Shown here: in pieces, positions 52,102-61,495 of the stretch
How the letters are laid out: each line of letters begins with the position of its first letter
How positions within the stretch are numbered: the stretch's first letter is position 1
Assembly: GCF_011039175.1 (NCBI RefSeq)
Contig: NZ_JAAKEN010000010.1
Coordinates: 1-64,000 of the forward strand
Direction of reading: 5' to 3'
Length of the DNA stretch: 64,000 bases
Origin: Slackia sp. ZJ119
GTDB lineage: Bacteria > Actinomycetota > Coriobacteriia > Coriobacteriales > Eggerthellaceae
The notes under the pieces: generated by a model
Database searches by the model: none
What the model was told of the DNA's origin: nothing
Seen by the model: only the letters and a program-made list of their open reading frames with translations
Position numbers and translations under genes: made by a program

Positions 52102-54609
52102 CTATCCTTCCGAGGCGGCGTCGCTTGCTTCAAACGCCTTGAGCGCTTCCAGCTCGAGCACGTCGACGAGCACGTCGCGAGGCTTGCTGCCGTTCGCAGG
52201 TCCAACGACGCCCTTTTCCTCCAGCATGTCCATTATACGCCCAGCGCGGGAATACCCCACCTTGAGCCGCCTTTGTATGTTCGACGTGGAGCCCAAACCG
52301 CTCGACACCACGATGTCCGCCGCCTCCCACACAAGCGGATCGTCCGAGGTAGACGAGCCGCCCGACCCGTCCGGCGCAGACGCCCCCAAAGTAATGAGAT
52401 TCGTTTGGAGAATTTCAGAATGATATTCCGGCTCGCCCTGCTCGCGCAAATGGGTTACCACAGCGTTGATTTCGTCTTCGGACACGAAGCACCCCTGGAT
52501 TCGCTGAGGCTTCGCCAGTTCGGGCTTGGAGAGCAGCAAGTCTCCCAGGCCGATGAGGTTTTCCGCGCCCGGCGTGTCGAGGATGACGCGCGAATCGATG
52601 CCGCTGGCCACGTTGAAGGCGATGCGGTTGGTGATGTTGGCCTTGATGAGGCCGGTGACGACGTTGGTGGACGGACGCTGGGTGGCGACGATGAGGTGGA
52701 TGCCCGCCGCTCGCGCAAGCTGGGCGATGCGGCTGATGGAATACTCCACTTCTTTGCCGACGTTCATCATGAGGTCGGCAAGCTCGTCGATGATGATGAC
52801 GATGTAGGGCAGCTCCTCGGTCAGGTTGGGGTCCGCCTCCGGGGCTTCCTCGCCGCGTGCGGCCGCCGCTTGCGCCTCTTCCTGGATCCGCTGCACCTTC
52901 GCGTTGTACTGCCCGATGTTTCTGGAGCCCACCTTGGAAAACACCTTCAAGCGCCGCTCCATTTCGGCCACGCCCCACGACAGGGCGCTCGCCGCCTCCT
53001 TCGGCTCGGTCACCACCGGCACGTACAGGTGCGGAATGCCGTTGTACGGCGTGAACTCAACGCGTTTGGGGTCGATCATGATGAAGCGGACCTCGGCCGG
53101 CGTCGCCCGCATGAGGATGGACATGATCATGCCGTTGATGGACACCGACTTGCCCGAGCCGGTGGTGCCGCCGATGAGCAGATGCGGCATTTTCGCCAGG
53201 TCGGACACGATGCAGTGGCCTTCGACGTCCTTGCCGATGGCCACTTCGAGCGGGCCTGCGCCAGCCTGCTGGATGACGTCGCCCAGATAGACCGTCTGGC
53301 GCGTGGCGTTGGGCACCTCGATGCCGACGTAGTTCGTGCCGGGGATGGGCGCGAAGATGCGCACGCCCGGAGCGGCCAGCGCGAGCGCGATGTCGGCCTC
53401 AAGCGCCGTGATGCGGCTCACGCGCACGCCGGCGGGCAGATCGACCTTGAAAAGCGTCACCGTGGGCCCGGCCACCCAGCCGACGACCGTGGCCATGATA
53501 TGGAAGTCTTCGAGGGTCTTCTGCAGCTCGGCGGCCGTGTCTTGCAGCTCCTGCTCGCTGACGGCGTCGGTCGGGCGCTCGGCAGAAGTCGCCAAAAGCT
53601 CGACGGAGGGCAGCTCGAAGCCGTCGGCGGGACGCGGCGCGGCAAGCGGCGTCTTTTGCTTCGCCGGACGTCGGGGCGCCTCGTCGGCGGCGGAGCCGAG
53701 CTTGCGGGTGAGCGAGCCTTGGCCCGACGAAGCCCGCTTCGAGCGCGAAACGCGCGGCTCGGGGGCGGGCGCGTCCTCGTCGAAGCCGCGCGACAGGCGG
53801 CGCGTCTTCGCACGGGGCAGATCCTCGTCCTCGCCGAAGCGGCGCATCGGAGCGCTGTCTTGAGCCTCGTCTGCAGGCGGCACTTTTCTGACGAGCGGGT
53901 CGCGCTCGGCGAGCCGCCGCACGAACGCAGGCGGCTGCAGCGGCTCGCGCTCTGCGGCCGCGGCGGCCCGCTCTTCGCGCAGCTGGCGCAAACGGGCAAT
54001 GAAGCCGCTGATGGAAAAGCCCAGCACGACGAATCCGACGACGAGCACGCCAACGAGCACGATACAGCTGATGATGCGGCCGACGAGCAAAAGCCCCACG
54101 TAGGCGACGCCCGCGCCGACATAGCCGCCGCGCATCGCCATTTCGGACGGGTCGAAGAGCACGGCGAGGTTCGTCGGCGACGAGCCGGGCGTGAACAGCG
54201 CGAGCAGCGACAGGAAGGCTGCCGCGACGATGGCGATGCCGACCCACGTCCGAGCCGGCAGCGGCGCCTCGCGCAGGCCGAGCAGGCAGCAGCCGATCCC
54301 GACGATCACGAGCGGAATGAGGTAGGCGCCCAGGCCGAACCCCAAATGCAGCCCGCTCGCCACCGCCTGGGCAAGCACGGCGTTGGTCTGCAGCGTGGCC
54401 GCCGCGAACAGCCCGATGCCGCACACGATGAGGACGACGGCCATGATGTCGCGCTTGGCCTGCGCGTCAAGCCACGACTGGGCAGGGGCCGCAGACGCGT
54501 CCTGGTCGAGGCGCACGCGATGCCCTTTGGCCCCAGGCGCCGGTTGCGCCTGGGGCGCCTTCTTCTCTTGTTTCGCCGTTCGCTTCGACGCAGTGGAATG
54601 TCTCGCCAC
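52102..54609 (-). CDS. ftsK: DNA translocase FtsK/SpoIIIE
   Basis: The 835-aa septal DNA pump moves chromosomes at division. The N-terminus has four spans (about residues 40-195), a charged linker with Arg and Glu/Ala stretches (200-360), the alpha-beta motor with Walker A GGTTGSGKSVSINGM and Walker B IIIDELADLMM, and the winged-helix gamma domain (AADIVVSSGLGSTSNIQRRL, GYSRAGRIMDMLEEKGVV) that reads KOPS-like sites. I chose the GTG at 54607-54609 because AAAGGAG lies upstream. Translation may be coupled to the rodZ-like gene 4 nt on. Confidence 0.94.
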   Translation of the reverse strand: MARHSTASKRTAKQEKKAPQAQPAPGAKGHRVRLDQDASAAPAQSWLDAQAKRDIMAVVLIVCGIGLFAAATLQTNAVLAQAVASGLHLGFGLGAYLIPLVIVGIGCCLLGLREAPLPARTWVGIAIVAAAFLSLLALFTPGSSPTNLAVLFDPSEMAMRGGYVGAGVAYVGLLLVGRIISCIVLVGVLVVGFVVLGFSISGFIARLRQLREERAAAAAEREPLQPPAFVRRLAERDPLVRKVPPADEAQDSAPMRRFGEDEDLPRAKTRRLSRGFDEDAPAPEPRVSRSKRASSGQGSLTRKLGSAADEAPRRPAKQKTPLAAPRPADGFELPSVELLATSAERPTDAVSEQELQDTAAELQKTLEDFHIMATVVGWVAGPTVTLFKVDLPAGVRVSRITALEADIALALAAPGVRIFAPIPGTNYVGIEVPNATRQTVYLGDVIQQAGAGPLEVAIGKDVEGHCIVSDLAKMPHLLIGGTTGSGKSVSINGMIMSILMRATPAEVRFIMIDPKRVEFTPYNGIPHLYVPVVTEPKEAASALSWGVAEMERRLKVFSKVGSRNIGQYNAKVQRIQEEAQAAAARGEEAPEADPNLTEELPYIVIIIDELADLMMNVGKEVEYSISRIAQLARAAGIHLIVATQRPSTNVVTGLIKANITNRIAFNVASGIDSRVILDTPGAENLIGLGDLLLSKPELAKPQRIQGCFVSEDEINAVVTHLREQGEPEYHSEILQTNLITLGASAPDGSGGSSTSDDPLVWEAADIVVSSGLGSTSNIQRRLKVGYSRAGRIMDMLEEKGVVGPANGSKPRDVLVDVLELEALKAFEASDAASEG

Positions 54610-54659
54610 GAACCTGCTCCTTTTGTGTTTCAGCTGCATGCAAGCGGGTTTTCTCCAAC

Positions 54660-54696
54660 GAAAAAGATGCATGGGACGAACAGCCCATGCATCTTT
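54660..54696 (-). terminator. Intrinsic terminator between rnj and ftsK
   Basis: A perfect 13-bp stem AAAGATGCATGGG with CCCATGCATCTTT (54663-54675, 54684-54696) is followed on the minus strand by further T. It ends the rnj transcript before the ftsK start. Confidence 0.85.
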
Positions 54697-54759
54697 CAGT
54701 ATAGCCTATGCCAGACGTCTTGGTGCGCCCGCCGCGCCACTCTCCGCGAAACGGGCGAA

Positions 54760-54788
54760 CAGGAAAACGCCGATTCAGCGTTTTCCGA
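54760..54788. repeat. Minimal palindrome resembling joined ends of the CTAG element
   Basis: GGAAAACGC (54762-54770), seven bases, GCGTTTTCC (54778-54786). The left part plus spacer (GGAAAACGCCGATT) differs from the 5801 element end at one position, and the right part TCAGCGTTTTCC resembles its right end. It lies between the rnj stop and the terminator. It may be an element with its whole interior lost. Confidence 0.45.
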
Positions 54789-54796
54789 GGATGCTT

Positions 54797-56692
54797 CTAC
54801 GCCTCGAGCAGGCTCACGACCACCATCGGGCGCGTCTTCGTGCGCTCCCACAAAAGCGAGTGCACCGAGTCGCGTGCGGCCTTTTTGAGCTCTTTCGTGC
54901 CGCAGCCCTTGCCGAGCGTGCGCAACAGCGCGTTGCGCACCCGCGTCGTCGCGTCGTCGAGCAGATACCCGTCGTCGCCGCCCGACACGCCGTGCATCTC
55001 GATGGCCGGATCGCCCAGAAGCGTGCGCTTCTTCAAGTTCAGGGCCGCCGCGATCGACACGACGCCTTGCGAGGACAAGGCGCTGCGCTCTTCGAGCACC
55101 GCCATCGACGTGTCGCCGACCGACAGGCCGTCCACGAACACGATGCCGCTTTGGACGGTCTCGCCGCGCTCGATGCCGACGGCCGACAGCTCCAGGCTCT
55201 CGCCGTTCTCGCACACGAAGATGTTCTCGGCCGGCACGCCGGTGGCCTCGGCCAGCCTCGCGTGCGCCCGCAGGTGCGACGCTTCGCCGTGCACCGGCAT
55301 GAAGGCCTTAGGCTGCACGATGGACAGCACGAGTTTCAGCTCCTCGGCGCCGGCATGGCCCGACACGTGCACGCGTCCGCGGCTTTTGTCCCACACGTCG
55401 GCGCCGATCTTGGCCAGCTGGTTCACGACGCGCGTGACGGCCTTCTCGTTGCCGGGAACGGGCGTGGCCGAGATGATGACCGTGTCGCCCTCTTCGATGT
55501 CGATGGTCTTGTGCTCGCCGTTGGCGATGCGGGCAAGCGCCGAAAGCGGCTCGCCCTGGCTGCCCGTGCACATGATGACGACCTGGTCGGACGGGATGTC
55601 TTTGAGTTCGTAGGCGTCGATGAGGTCGTCGTCGGAAATGTTGAGGTACCCGAGCCGCCGCGCGATGTCGGTGTTCTGGATCATCGAGCGGCCCGTGACG
55701 ACCACCTTGCGCCCGCTTGCCACCGCCGCGTCGCAGATCTGCTGCATGCGGTGGATGTGGCTCGCAAACGACGCGATGATGACGCGGCCCCGCGCTTGGG
55801 CGATGATCTTGGCCAGCTCCTTGCCCACCTCGGCCTCGCTCAGCGTGAAATTGGGGTTCATGGCGTTGGTGGAGTCGCTCATCATGAGGTCGACGCCTTC
55901 CGTCGAGAAACGCGCCAGGGCCCCGAAGTCGGTCGTGACGCCGTCGATGGGCGTCTGGTCGAGCTTGAAATCGCCCGTGTGCAGGACGTTTCCCGCCGGG
56001 CAACGGAAAAACACGCCGACCGAGCCGGGGATGGAATGGTTCACGGCGAAGAACTCCGCCGTGAAGCAGCCCAGCTTGACGGTGTCGCCCGGCTTGATCT
56101 CGACAAGCCGGGCGTTTTTGATCTTGTGCTCGGCGAACTTGCCTTCTATGAGTCCCAGGGTCATCTTTGTGCCGTAGATGGGCACCGGCACGTCAAGGTC
56201 TTTGTACAGGTACGGCAAAGACCCGGTATGGTCTTCGTGGCCGTGCGTGATGACGATGCCCTTGAGCTTGCGGGCGTGCTCGAGCACATAGGTGTAGTCC
56301 GGCAAGATAAGGTCGACCCCGGGGTGGTTGTCGTCGGGGAACATGAGGCCGGCGTCGTCAAGGATCATGTCGCCTTTGCACTCGAACGCCGTCATGTTCA
56401 TGCCGATGGCGTCAAGGCCGCCGAGCGGGATGATCTTGAGCGTGGCGCCCTTGTCCTTCTTCGACGAGTCGAACGTCCGCCTGCGGCCGCGCTGCGAGCT
56501 TGCCTGGCGCTGCCCGGCGTTGCCCTCCTTGGTCAGGCTCGGGCGCTTGTGCTCGATGGAGACGTGCTTGTACGAGCGGGTCTTCTCGCCCTGGGGAGAG
56601 GTGCGCTGGCGCTCCTTGGCGTGCTCGCGCTGGCCCTGAGGGCCGCCCTGTTTCCTATCAGCGCTTTTGTGGCGCTGACCGAGTTGTTCCAT
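54797..56692 (-). CDS. rnj: Ribonuclease J
   Basis: The 631-aa metallo-beta-lactamase ribonuclease has 5'-exo and endonuclease activity in RNA decay and maturation. A basic, Gln/Lys/Arg-rich tail of about 80 residues (1-80) precedes the fold, as in other Actinobacteria. Metal motifs are THGHEDHTGSLPYL, VNHSIPGSVGV, HTGDFKLD and SGHAG. The beta-CASP part has SDSTNAMNPNFTLSEAEVG and CTGSQGEPLSAL. It lies downstream of dapA and is followed by a palindrome and a terminator. Confidence 0.96.
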   Translation of the reverse strand: MEQLGQRHKSADRKQGGPQGQREHAKERQRTSPQGEKTRSYKHVSIEHKRPSLTKEGNAGQRQASSQRGRRRTFDSSKKDKGATLKIIPLGGLDAIGMNMTAFECKGDMILDDAGLMFPDDNHPGVDLILPDYTYVLEHARKLKGIVITHGHEDHTGSLPYLYKDLDVPVPIYGTKMTLGLIEGKFAEHKIKNARLVEIKPGDTVKLGCFTAEFFAVNHSIPGSVGVFFRCPAGNVLHTGDFKLDQTPIDGVTTDFGALARFSTEGVDLMMSDSTNAMNPNFTLSEAEVGKELAKIIAQARGRVIIASFASHIHRMQQICDAAVASGRKVVVTGRSMIQNTDIARRLGYLNISDDDLIDAYELKDIPSDQVVIMCTGSQGEPLSALARIANGEHKTIDIEEGDTVIISATPVPGNEKAVTRVVNQLAKIGADVWDKSRGRVHVSGHAGAEELKLVLSIVQPKAFMPVHGEASHLRAHARLAEATGVPAENIFVCENGESLELSAVGIERGETVQSGIVFVDGLSVGDTSMAVLEERSALSSQGVVSIAAALNLKKRTLLGDPAIEMHGVSGGDDGYLLDDATTRVRNALLRTLGKGCGTKELKKAARDSVHSLLWERTKTRPMVVVSLLEA

Positions 56693-56713
56693 AATGCTCC
56701 TTGTGTTCTATGC

Positions 56714-56744
56714 TCAAAGGAGGGCACCGCGTGCGCCCTCCTTT
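56714..56744 (-). terminator. Hairpin between dapA and rnj
   Basis: CAAAGGAGGGC and GCCCTCCTTTG form an 11-bp stem with a short GC-rich loop. T residues after it are few, so it may be a weak terminator or a processing site. Confidence 0.6.
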
Positions 56745-56781
56745 GTGCGTGCGAATGAATACTGTGAGCGCGGGCGCGTCG

Positions 56782-57672
56782 TTACAGGACGCCGACCTCG
56801 CGCATGATGTTCGCCAGTCGCTCGGACTGGGCAGGCGTTGCCGGCACGAGCGGCAGCCGCACGCCGCCGACCGGAAAGCCGACAAGCGAGAGCGCCTCTT
56901 TCACGAGGATGGGGTTGGCCGTTTCGAAGAGCCCCGTCATAAGCGGCATGAGCGCTTCGTTCTTCGCCTCGGCCGCGGCCCAGTCGCCCGCGGCGGCAAG
57001 CTCGACGATCTCCTTCATGCGGCCCGGCGCGACGTTGCCGATGGTCGAAATGACCCCGGCGCCGCCCAAGCGCATGATGGGAAGGGTGGCCGAGTCGTCG
57101 CCGGAATAGACGGCGAAATCATCCGGCGCCCCGTCGAGGATGGCCTTGATCTGGTCGAAGTTGCCCGACGCCTCCTTGACGGCGACGATGTTCTCAAAGT
57201 CGTGCGCAAGGCGCAGCGTCGTTTCGGCCTCCATGTTGATCGAGCAGCGGCCCGGAATGTTGTACAGCACGATGGGCAGCTCGGTCGATTCGGCAATGGC
57301 GGCGAAATGGCGGTACAGGCCCTCTTGCGGGGGCTTGTTGTAGTACGGCACGACGCACATGAACGCGTCGACGCCGAGTTTTGCCACGTCAGAGGCGAAC
57401 TGCACCGTGTCGGCCGTGCAATTGTCGCCCACGTTGGCGATGATCGGAACGCGCCCGCCGACCGCCGAGACGACCGCGCGGAACAGCTCTATCTTCTGCG
57501 GATAGAACACCGTCGGGCTTTCGCCCGTGGTGCCGTTGACGATGAGGGCGTCGTTGCCGCCTTCGACCAGGCGCACTGCAAGTTCCTGCGCACGATCGAG
57601 GTCCAGCTCGAGCGCGTCGTTGAACGGCGTAACCATGGCGGTGATCATGCGACCGAAGCGAAGTTGCGACAT
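56782..57672 (-). CDS. dapA: 4-hydroxy-tetrahydrodipicolinate synthase
   Basis: The 296-aa aldolase condenses pyruvate with aspartate semialdehyde in lysine and diaminopimelate synthesis. It has VNGTTGESPTVF, LYNIPGRCSINM and the Schiff-base lysine in IVAVKEASGN. Length and layout are normal. dapB lies upstream but a strong terminator stands between them, so dapA is probably transcribed separately or by read-through. Confidence 0.96.
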   Translation of the reverse strand: MSQLRFGRMITAMVTPFNDALELDLDRAQELAVRLVEGGNDALIVNGTTGESPTVFYPQKIELFRAVVSAVGGRVPIIANVGDNCTADTVQFASDVAKLGVDAFMCVVPYYNKPPQEGLYRHFAAIAESTELPIVLYNIPGRCSINMEAETTLRLAHDFENIVAVKEASGNFDQIKAILDGAPDDFAVYSGDDSATLPIMRLGGAGVISTIGNVAPGRMKEIVELAAAGDWAAAEAKNEALMPLMTGLFETANPILVKEALSLVGFPVGGVRLPLVPATPAQSERLANIMREVGVL

Positions 57673-57691
57673 ACTCAGTTCCTTTCAAGCC

Positions 57692-57734
57692 AAAAAACAT
57701 CGACCCATGACACTTCATTATGCCATGGGTCGAT
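57692..57734 (-). terminator. Intrinsic terminator after pnp-dapB
   Basis: ATCGACCCATG and CATGGGTCGAT (57699-57709, 57724-57734) form a perfect 11-bp stem followed on the minus strand by GTTTTTTGG. It lies between dapB and dapA. Confidence 0.88.
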
Positions 57735-57736
57735 TG

Positions 57737-58513
57737 CTAGGCCATGAAGTTCTCCAAACCTACAACGAGGCCGTCACGCTCTCCGACGCTGCGGATGCCG
57801 AGCAGCACGCCGGGCATGTAAGACGTTCGGTCCCACGAATCGTGGCGGACGGTCAGCGTCTGGCCAAGCGAGCCGAAGACCACTTCCTGGCTGGCGACGA
57901 AGCCCATCGAGCGCACCGAGTGGACCGGCACGCCGGACACGAGCGCCCCGCGGGCCCCTTCGGCGCCGGCGATCTCGGTCTCTTTGCCGGGGGCGGCGCT
58001 GTCGCGGCCGCGGGCCTCGGAGATGAGGGCCGCCGTGCGCACCGCCGTGCCCGACGGCGCGTCGAGCTTGTTGCAGTGGTGCATCTCGATGACCTCAGCC
58101 TCCGGGAAATACGGCGCGGCCGCTTTCGCGAACTCCATCATGAGCACGGCGCCGGTCGTGAAGTTCGGCGCATAGAACAGGCACGTGCCCGCAGGTGCCA
58201 AAGCGGCAAGCTCGGCAAGCGTCTCGTCGGAAAGCCCGGTCGTGCCCACCACGCAGTCCACTTCGGCCGGCAGCGCGACGCGCAGGTTGCCTTCCACCAC
58301 GTCAGGGCGCGTGAAGTCCACCAACACGTCGAAATCGGCGGCGTCGATGGCGTCCTGCACGCTGGGATGCACCGGATACGCCCCGTCGCCTGCCGGACGC
58401 GGGCAAGACGGGTCGATGCCGCAGACAAGCTCCATGTCGTCGGCCGCCTTCACGGCGTCAACGACGGCGCTTCCCATCCGGCCGGCGCATCCGGCAACGG
58501 CTACGGTGATCAT
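57737..58513 (-). CDS. dapB: 4-hydroxy-tetrahydrodipicolinate reductase
   Basis: The 258-aa NAD(P)H enzyme follows DapA in the pathway. The N-terminal Rossmann motif is VAVAGCAGRMGSAV; the catalytic region is EMHHCNKLDAPSGTA; VVFGSLGQTL is typical. I start it at the ATG at 58511-58513 with AAGGAG upstream, overlapping the end of pnp by a few bases of ribosome site. pnp and dapB appear cotranscribed. Confidence 0.95.
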   Translation of the reverse strand: MITVAVAGCAGRMGSAVVDAVKAADDMELVCGIDPSCPRPAGDGAYPVHPSVQDAIDAADFDVLVDFTRPDVVEGNLRVALPAEVDCVVGTTGLSDETLAELAALAPAGTCLFYAPNFTTGAVLMMEFAKAAAPYFPEAEVIEMHHCNKLDAPSGTAVRTAALISEARGRDSAAPGKETEIAGAEGARGALVSGVPVHSVRSMGFVASQEVVFGSLGQTLTVRHDSWDRTSYMPGVLLGIRSVGERDGLVVGLENFMA

Positions 58514-58517
58514 GTTC

Positions 58518-60749
58518 CTACTCCTTCGGCTCGTGGCGGCGGCGCGGCGTGCGTCCGGCGGGACGGCCTTCGCGCGAAGAGCGGCCCGGACGGTTGTCCT
58601 TGTGGTCGCCCCGGTCGCTGCGCTCGCGGCGCGGCCTTGCCTCGCCGGCAGGCGCGGCCGGAGCTTCAGGCTTGTCGAGGCGGTCGAGCGAGATCTTGCC
58701 CGTGTTCGGATCGACATCGATGACCTTCACCTTCACCACGTCGCCGATCGACAGCACGTCTTCCACCTTGCCGATGCGCCCGTTGGCGACGCGCGAGATG
58801 TGCAGCAGCCCGTCTTTGCTCGGCGTGAGCTTCACGAACGCGCCGAAGTCCTTGATGCCGACGACTTCGCCTTCGTATTCTTCGCCGACCTCGGGCTCTT
58901 TCACGATGCCGAGGATCATGGCCTTGGCCGCCTCGCCCGCTTCCCCGTCGATGGCGGCGATGTGGATGGTGCCGTCCTCGTGGATGTCGATGGAGGCGCC
59001 CGTTTCGTCCTGGATGCCGCGGACCACCTTGCCGCCCGTGCCGATGACCTCGCGGATCTTGTCGACCGGGATGTGGATGGTCTCGATGCGCGGCGCATAG
59101 GCCGAAAGCTCGGGGCGCGGGGCGTCGATGGTCTGCAGCATGGCGTCGAGGATGAACGCACGGCCTTCCTTGGCCTGCTTCAGCGCACGGGCCAGAATGT
59201 CGACGGACAGGCCCTTGGCCTTGTTGTCCATCTGCAGCGCCGTGATGCCTTCCGCCGTGCCGCACACCTTGAAGTCCATGTCGCCGAGGAAGTCCTCGAT
59301 GCCTTGGATGTCGGAGAGGATGACGACGTCGTCGCCCTCTTTGATGAGCCCCATGGCGATGCCGGAGACCGGCGCCTTGATGGGCACGCCGGCGTCCATG
59401 AGCGCAAGGGTGGATCCGCAGGTGGAAGCCATGGACGACGAGCCGTTGGACTCGAGGATCTCCGAGACGACGCGGATGGCGTAGGGGAACTCGTCTTCGG
59501 TCGGCAGCACCGGCAAAAGCGCACGTTCCGCCAGTGCGCCGTGGCCGATCTCACGGCGCTTCGGGGCGCCCATGCGGCCCGTTTCGCCCGTGGAGTACGG
59601 CGGGAAGTTGTACTGGTGCATGTAGCGCTTGCCCTCGGCCGGATCGATGGTGTCGAGGCGCTGCCACTCGTTGAGCATGCCGAGCGTGCAGACCGAAAGC
59701 GCCTGGGTCTGGCCGCGCTGGAACAGGCCCGATCCGTGCACGCGAGGCAAAAAGCCCGGCACGATGTAGAGCGGGCGGATCTCATCGGGCGCACGGCCGT
59801 CGGCACGCTCTCCAGTGGCCAGCACCATGGCGCGCATGGCCTTCTTCTCGAGCGCCTTCGTGGCGGCGGCGATGTCGCTTTTCCAAGCGGCCTGCTCCTC
59901 TTCGGTGAACTGGCTGGCCTTGATCTCGTCCTTCAGCGCTTCGACCTTGGCCATGCGGGTCGCCTTGTCGGCGTCGTGCAGGGCGGCGGACATCTGCTCG
60001 AGGTACGGGGACACGCGCTCTTCGATCGCCGGGTCGGGCACATGGATGGGCCATTCCTTCGGCTCGATGTCGCAGCGGTCCAAGAAGCGCTGCTGGACGG
60101 CGCAGAATTCCGCGATGGCCTCCTGGCCGAACGTCATGGCGGCGAGCATGTCCTCTTCGGAGACGCCCTTGGCGCCGGCTTCGACCATCGAGATGTAGTC
60201 GGCGGTGCCGGCGATGGTCAGCTCCAGGTCGCTCGCTTCCATTTCGGCGTAGGTGGGGTTCACGATGAACTCGCCGGTTTCCGGGTCGCGGGCGATGCGC
60301 ACGCAGGCGGCCGGACCGTCGAAGGGCGCGGCGCCGATCATGAGGGCCGCGCTCGCGCCGCCCACGCAGATGGTGTCGGGCGGATTCTCGCCGTCGACGA
60401 CGAGCGTGGTGGCCACGATGTGGACCTCGCGCTTGAAGCCGTCCACGAACCCGGGACGGATGGGGCGGTCGATCATGCGGGCGATCAGGGTGCCTTTATC
60501 AGACGGCTTCGCCTCGCGCTTCAGATAGCCGCCGGGAATGCGTCCCACCGCGTACATCTTCTCCATGAAGTCGACGGTCAGCGGGAAGAAGTCGTAGTCT
60601 CGCTCCTCTTTGGAGATGACGGCAGTGACGAGCACCGTGGTGTCGCCGCAGGTCACAACGACGGATCCGGAGGCCTGCTTCGCAAGTTCCCCCGTCGTCA
60701 TCGTGTAGTGCTTGCCGAAAAGCTCGAACGACTCGACGATCTTTTCCAT
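58518..60749 (-). CDS. pnp: Polyribonucleotide nucleotidyltransferase (PNPase)
   Basis: The 743-aa 3'-5' phosphorolytic exonuclease degrades mRNA. Two RNase PH domains are present (VVVTCGDTTVLVTAV, then GVPIKAPVSGIAMGLI), a helical linker, a KH domain (KIREVIGTGGKVVRGIQDE) and an S1 domain (YEGEVVGIKDFGAFVKL). The C-terminal 50 residues are Arg/Glu-rich. A hairpin GCAAAGGAG-CA-CTCCTTGC (60838-60856) lies in the leader, where PNPase genes are often processed. rpsO is upstream. Confidence 0.97.
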   Translation of the reverse strand: MEKIVESFELFGKHYTMTTGELAKQASGSVVVTCGDTTVLVTAVISKEERDYDFFPLTVDFMEKMYAVGRIPGGYLKREAKPSDKGTLIARMIDRPIRPGFVDGFKREVHIVATTLVVDGENPPDTICVGGASAALMIGAAPFDGPAACVRIARDPETGEFIVNPTYAEMEASDLELTIAGTADYISMVEAGAKGVSEEDMLAAMTFGQEAIAEFCAVQQRFLDRCDIEPKEWPIHVPDPAIEERVSPYLEQMSAALHDADKATRMAKVEALKDEIKASQFTEEEQAAWKSDIAAATKALEKKAMRAMVLATGERADGRAPDEIRPLYIVPGFLPRVHGSGLFQRGQTQALSVCTLGMLNEWQRLDTIDPAEGKRYMHQYNFPPYSTGETGRMGAPKRREIGHGALAERALLPVLPTEDEFPYAIRVVSEILESNGSSSMASTCGSTLALMDAGVPIKAPVSGIAMGLIKEGDDVVILSDIQGIEDFLGDMDFKVCGTAEGITALQMDNKAKGLSVDILARALKQAKEGRAFILDAMLQTIDAPRPELSAYAPRIETIHIPVDKIREVIGTGGKVVRGIQDETGASIDIHEDGTIHIAAIDGEAGEAAKAMILGIVKEPEVGEEYEGEVVGIKDFGAFVKLTPSKDGLLHISRVANGRIGKVEDVLSIGDVVKVKVIDVDPNTGKISLDRLDKPEAPAAPAGEARPRRERSDRGDHKDNRPGRSSREGRPAGRTPRRRHEPKE

Positions 60750-60895
60750 AGTGTCAAATTCTTTCTCTTCTCCTGGCGTGCCCTAGTGCAGCCAGCTTCT
60801 TCGGCGGGCGTTACGTTCCATTCGCGCCCCGCCCCGAGCAAAGGAGCACTCCTTGCGCCTTCGACCGGCGAAAGCGCCCTTGCGGACGCTTTCCA

Positions 60896-60922
60896 ATGAA
60901 AAGCCCGCGCTTGGCGGGCTTA
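60896..60922 (-). terminator. Intrinsic terminator after rpsO
   Basis: AAGCCCGC and GCGGGCTT form an 8-bp stem followed on the minus strand by TTTTC. It lies between rpsO and pnp, a classic arrangement. Confidence 0.8.
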
Positions 60923-60931
60923 ACGGGCGAA

Positions 60932-61219
60932 CTAGATGTTGTCGCGGATGCCGAGCCTCTTGATCAGGACGCGGTACTCTTCGATGTCGCGCTCCTTGAT
61001 GTACTTCAGCATGCCGCGGCGCTTGCCGATGAGCATCATGAGGCCGCGTCGGGTGTGGTTGTCCTTCTTGTGGACCTTCAGGTGCTCGGTGAGGTTGCGG
61101 ATGCGGTCCGTCAGGATGGCGACCTGGACCTCGGGAGAGCCGGAATCGTGCTCGCCCTTGCCGTATTCCTTGATGAGCTCGGCGGTGCGCTCCTTGGTGA
61201 TGCTGAGCTTGTCTGCCAT
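60932..61219 (-). CDS. rpsO: Ribosomal protein S15
   Basis: The 95-aa S15 binds the central domain of 16S rRNA. Family text includes [30 protein letters not shown] and [16 protein letters not shown]. It lies upstream of pnp as in many bacteria. Confidence 0.97.
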   Translation of the reverse strand: MADKLSITKERTAELIKEYGKGEHDSGSPEVQVAILTDRIRNLTEHLKVHKKDNHTRRGLMMLIGKRRGMLKYIKERDIEEYRVLIKRLGIRDNI

Positions 61220-61365
61220 GTCAGTGCCTTTCTTGCGGCGGTCGCGCCGCGCTTGGGGCCTTGCGAAGAAGGCCTTCCGTCATTCTCGCTCGAAGCTGAG
61301 CCCCATGGGAAGCCGTAGAAGCCAAGCATCAAGTGACCGCCCGTTTGGGCAGCCTGTCCAGTATA
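61220..61365 (-). promoter_or_regulatory. rpsO promoter and leader
   Basis: A -10-like TATACT (minus, 61360-61365) with a distant TTGCGT (spacer 19) gives a leader of about 140 nt. It contains palindromes such as AAGGCCTTCTTCGCAAGGCC. S15 autoregulates through structured leaders in several phyla, so this may be one. 61366-61495 has nothing I can support. Confidence 0.45.
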
Positions 61366-61495
61366 GGGGAAGGCGGCCGCTTGTACGCAACGTTTCCGAC
61401 ACGTTCACCGAATGCACAAGCGCGAACGCCTCCCAGGCCGCTCGCCGGGCTGCGCGGGGCAAGCGGGCGCCCTGCGGCCCTGCGAGCGCCTACGC

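Noticed and set aside
52273-54888. Open frame of 871 codons opposite ftsK
   Set aside because: Antisense shadow of a motif-rich ftsK; no family resemblance.
58185-60899. Open frame of 904 codons opposite pnp and dapB
   Set aside because: Antisense shadow; pnp and dapB are certain and this frame has no recognisable protein.
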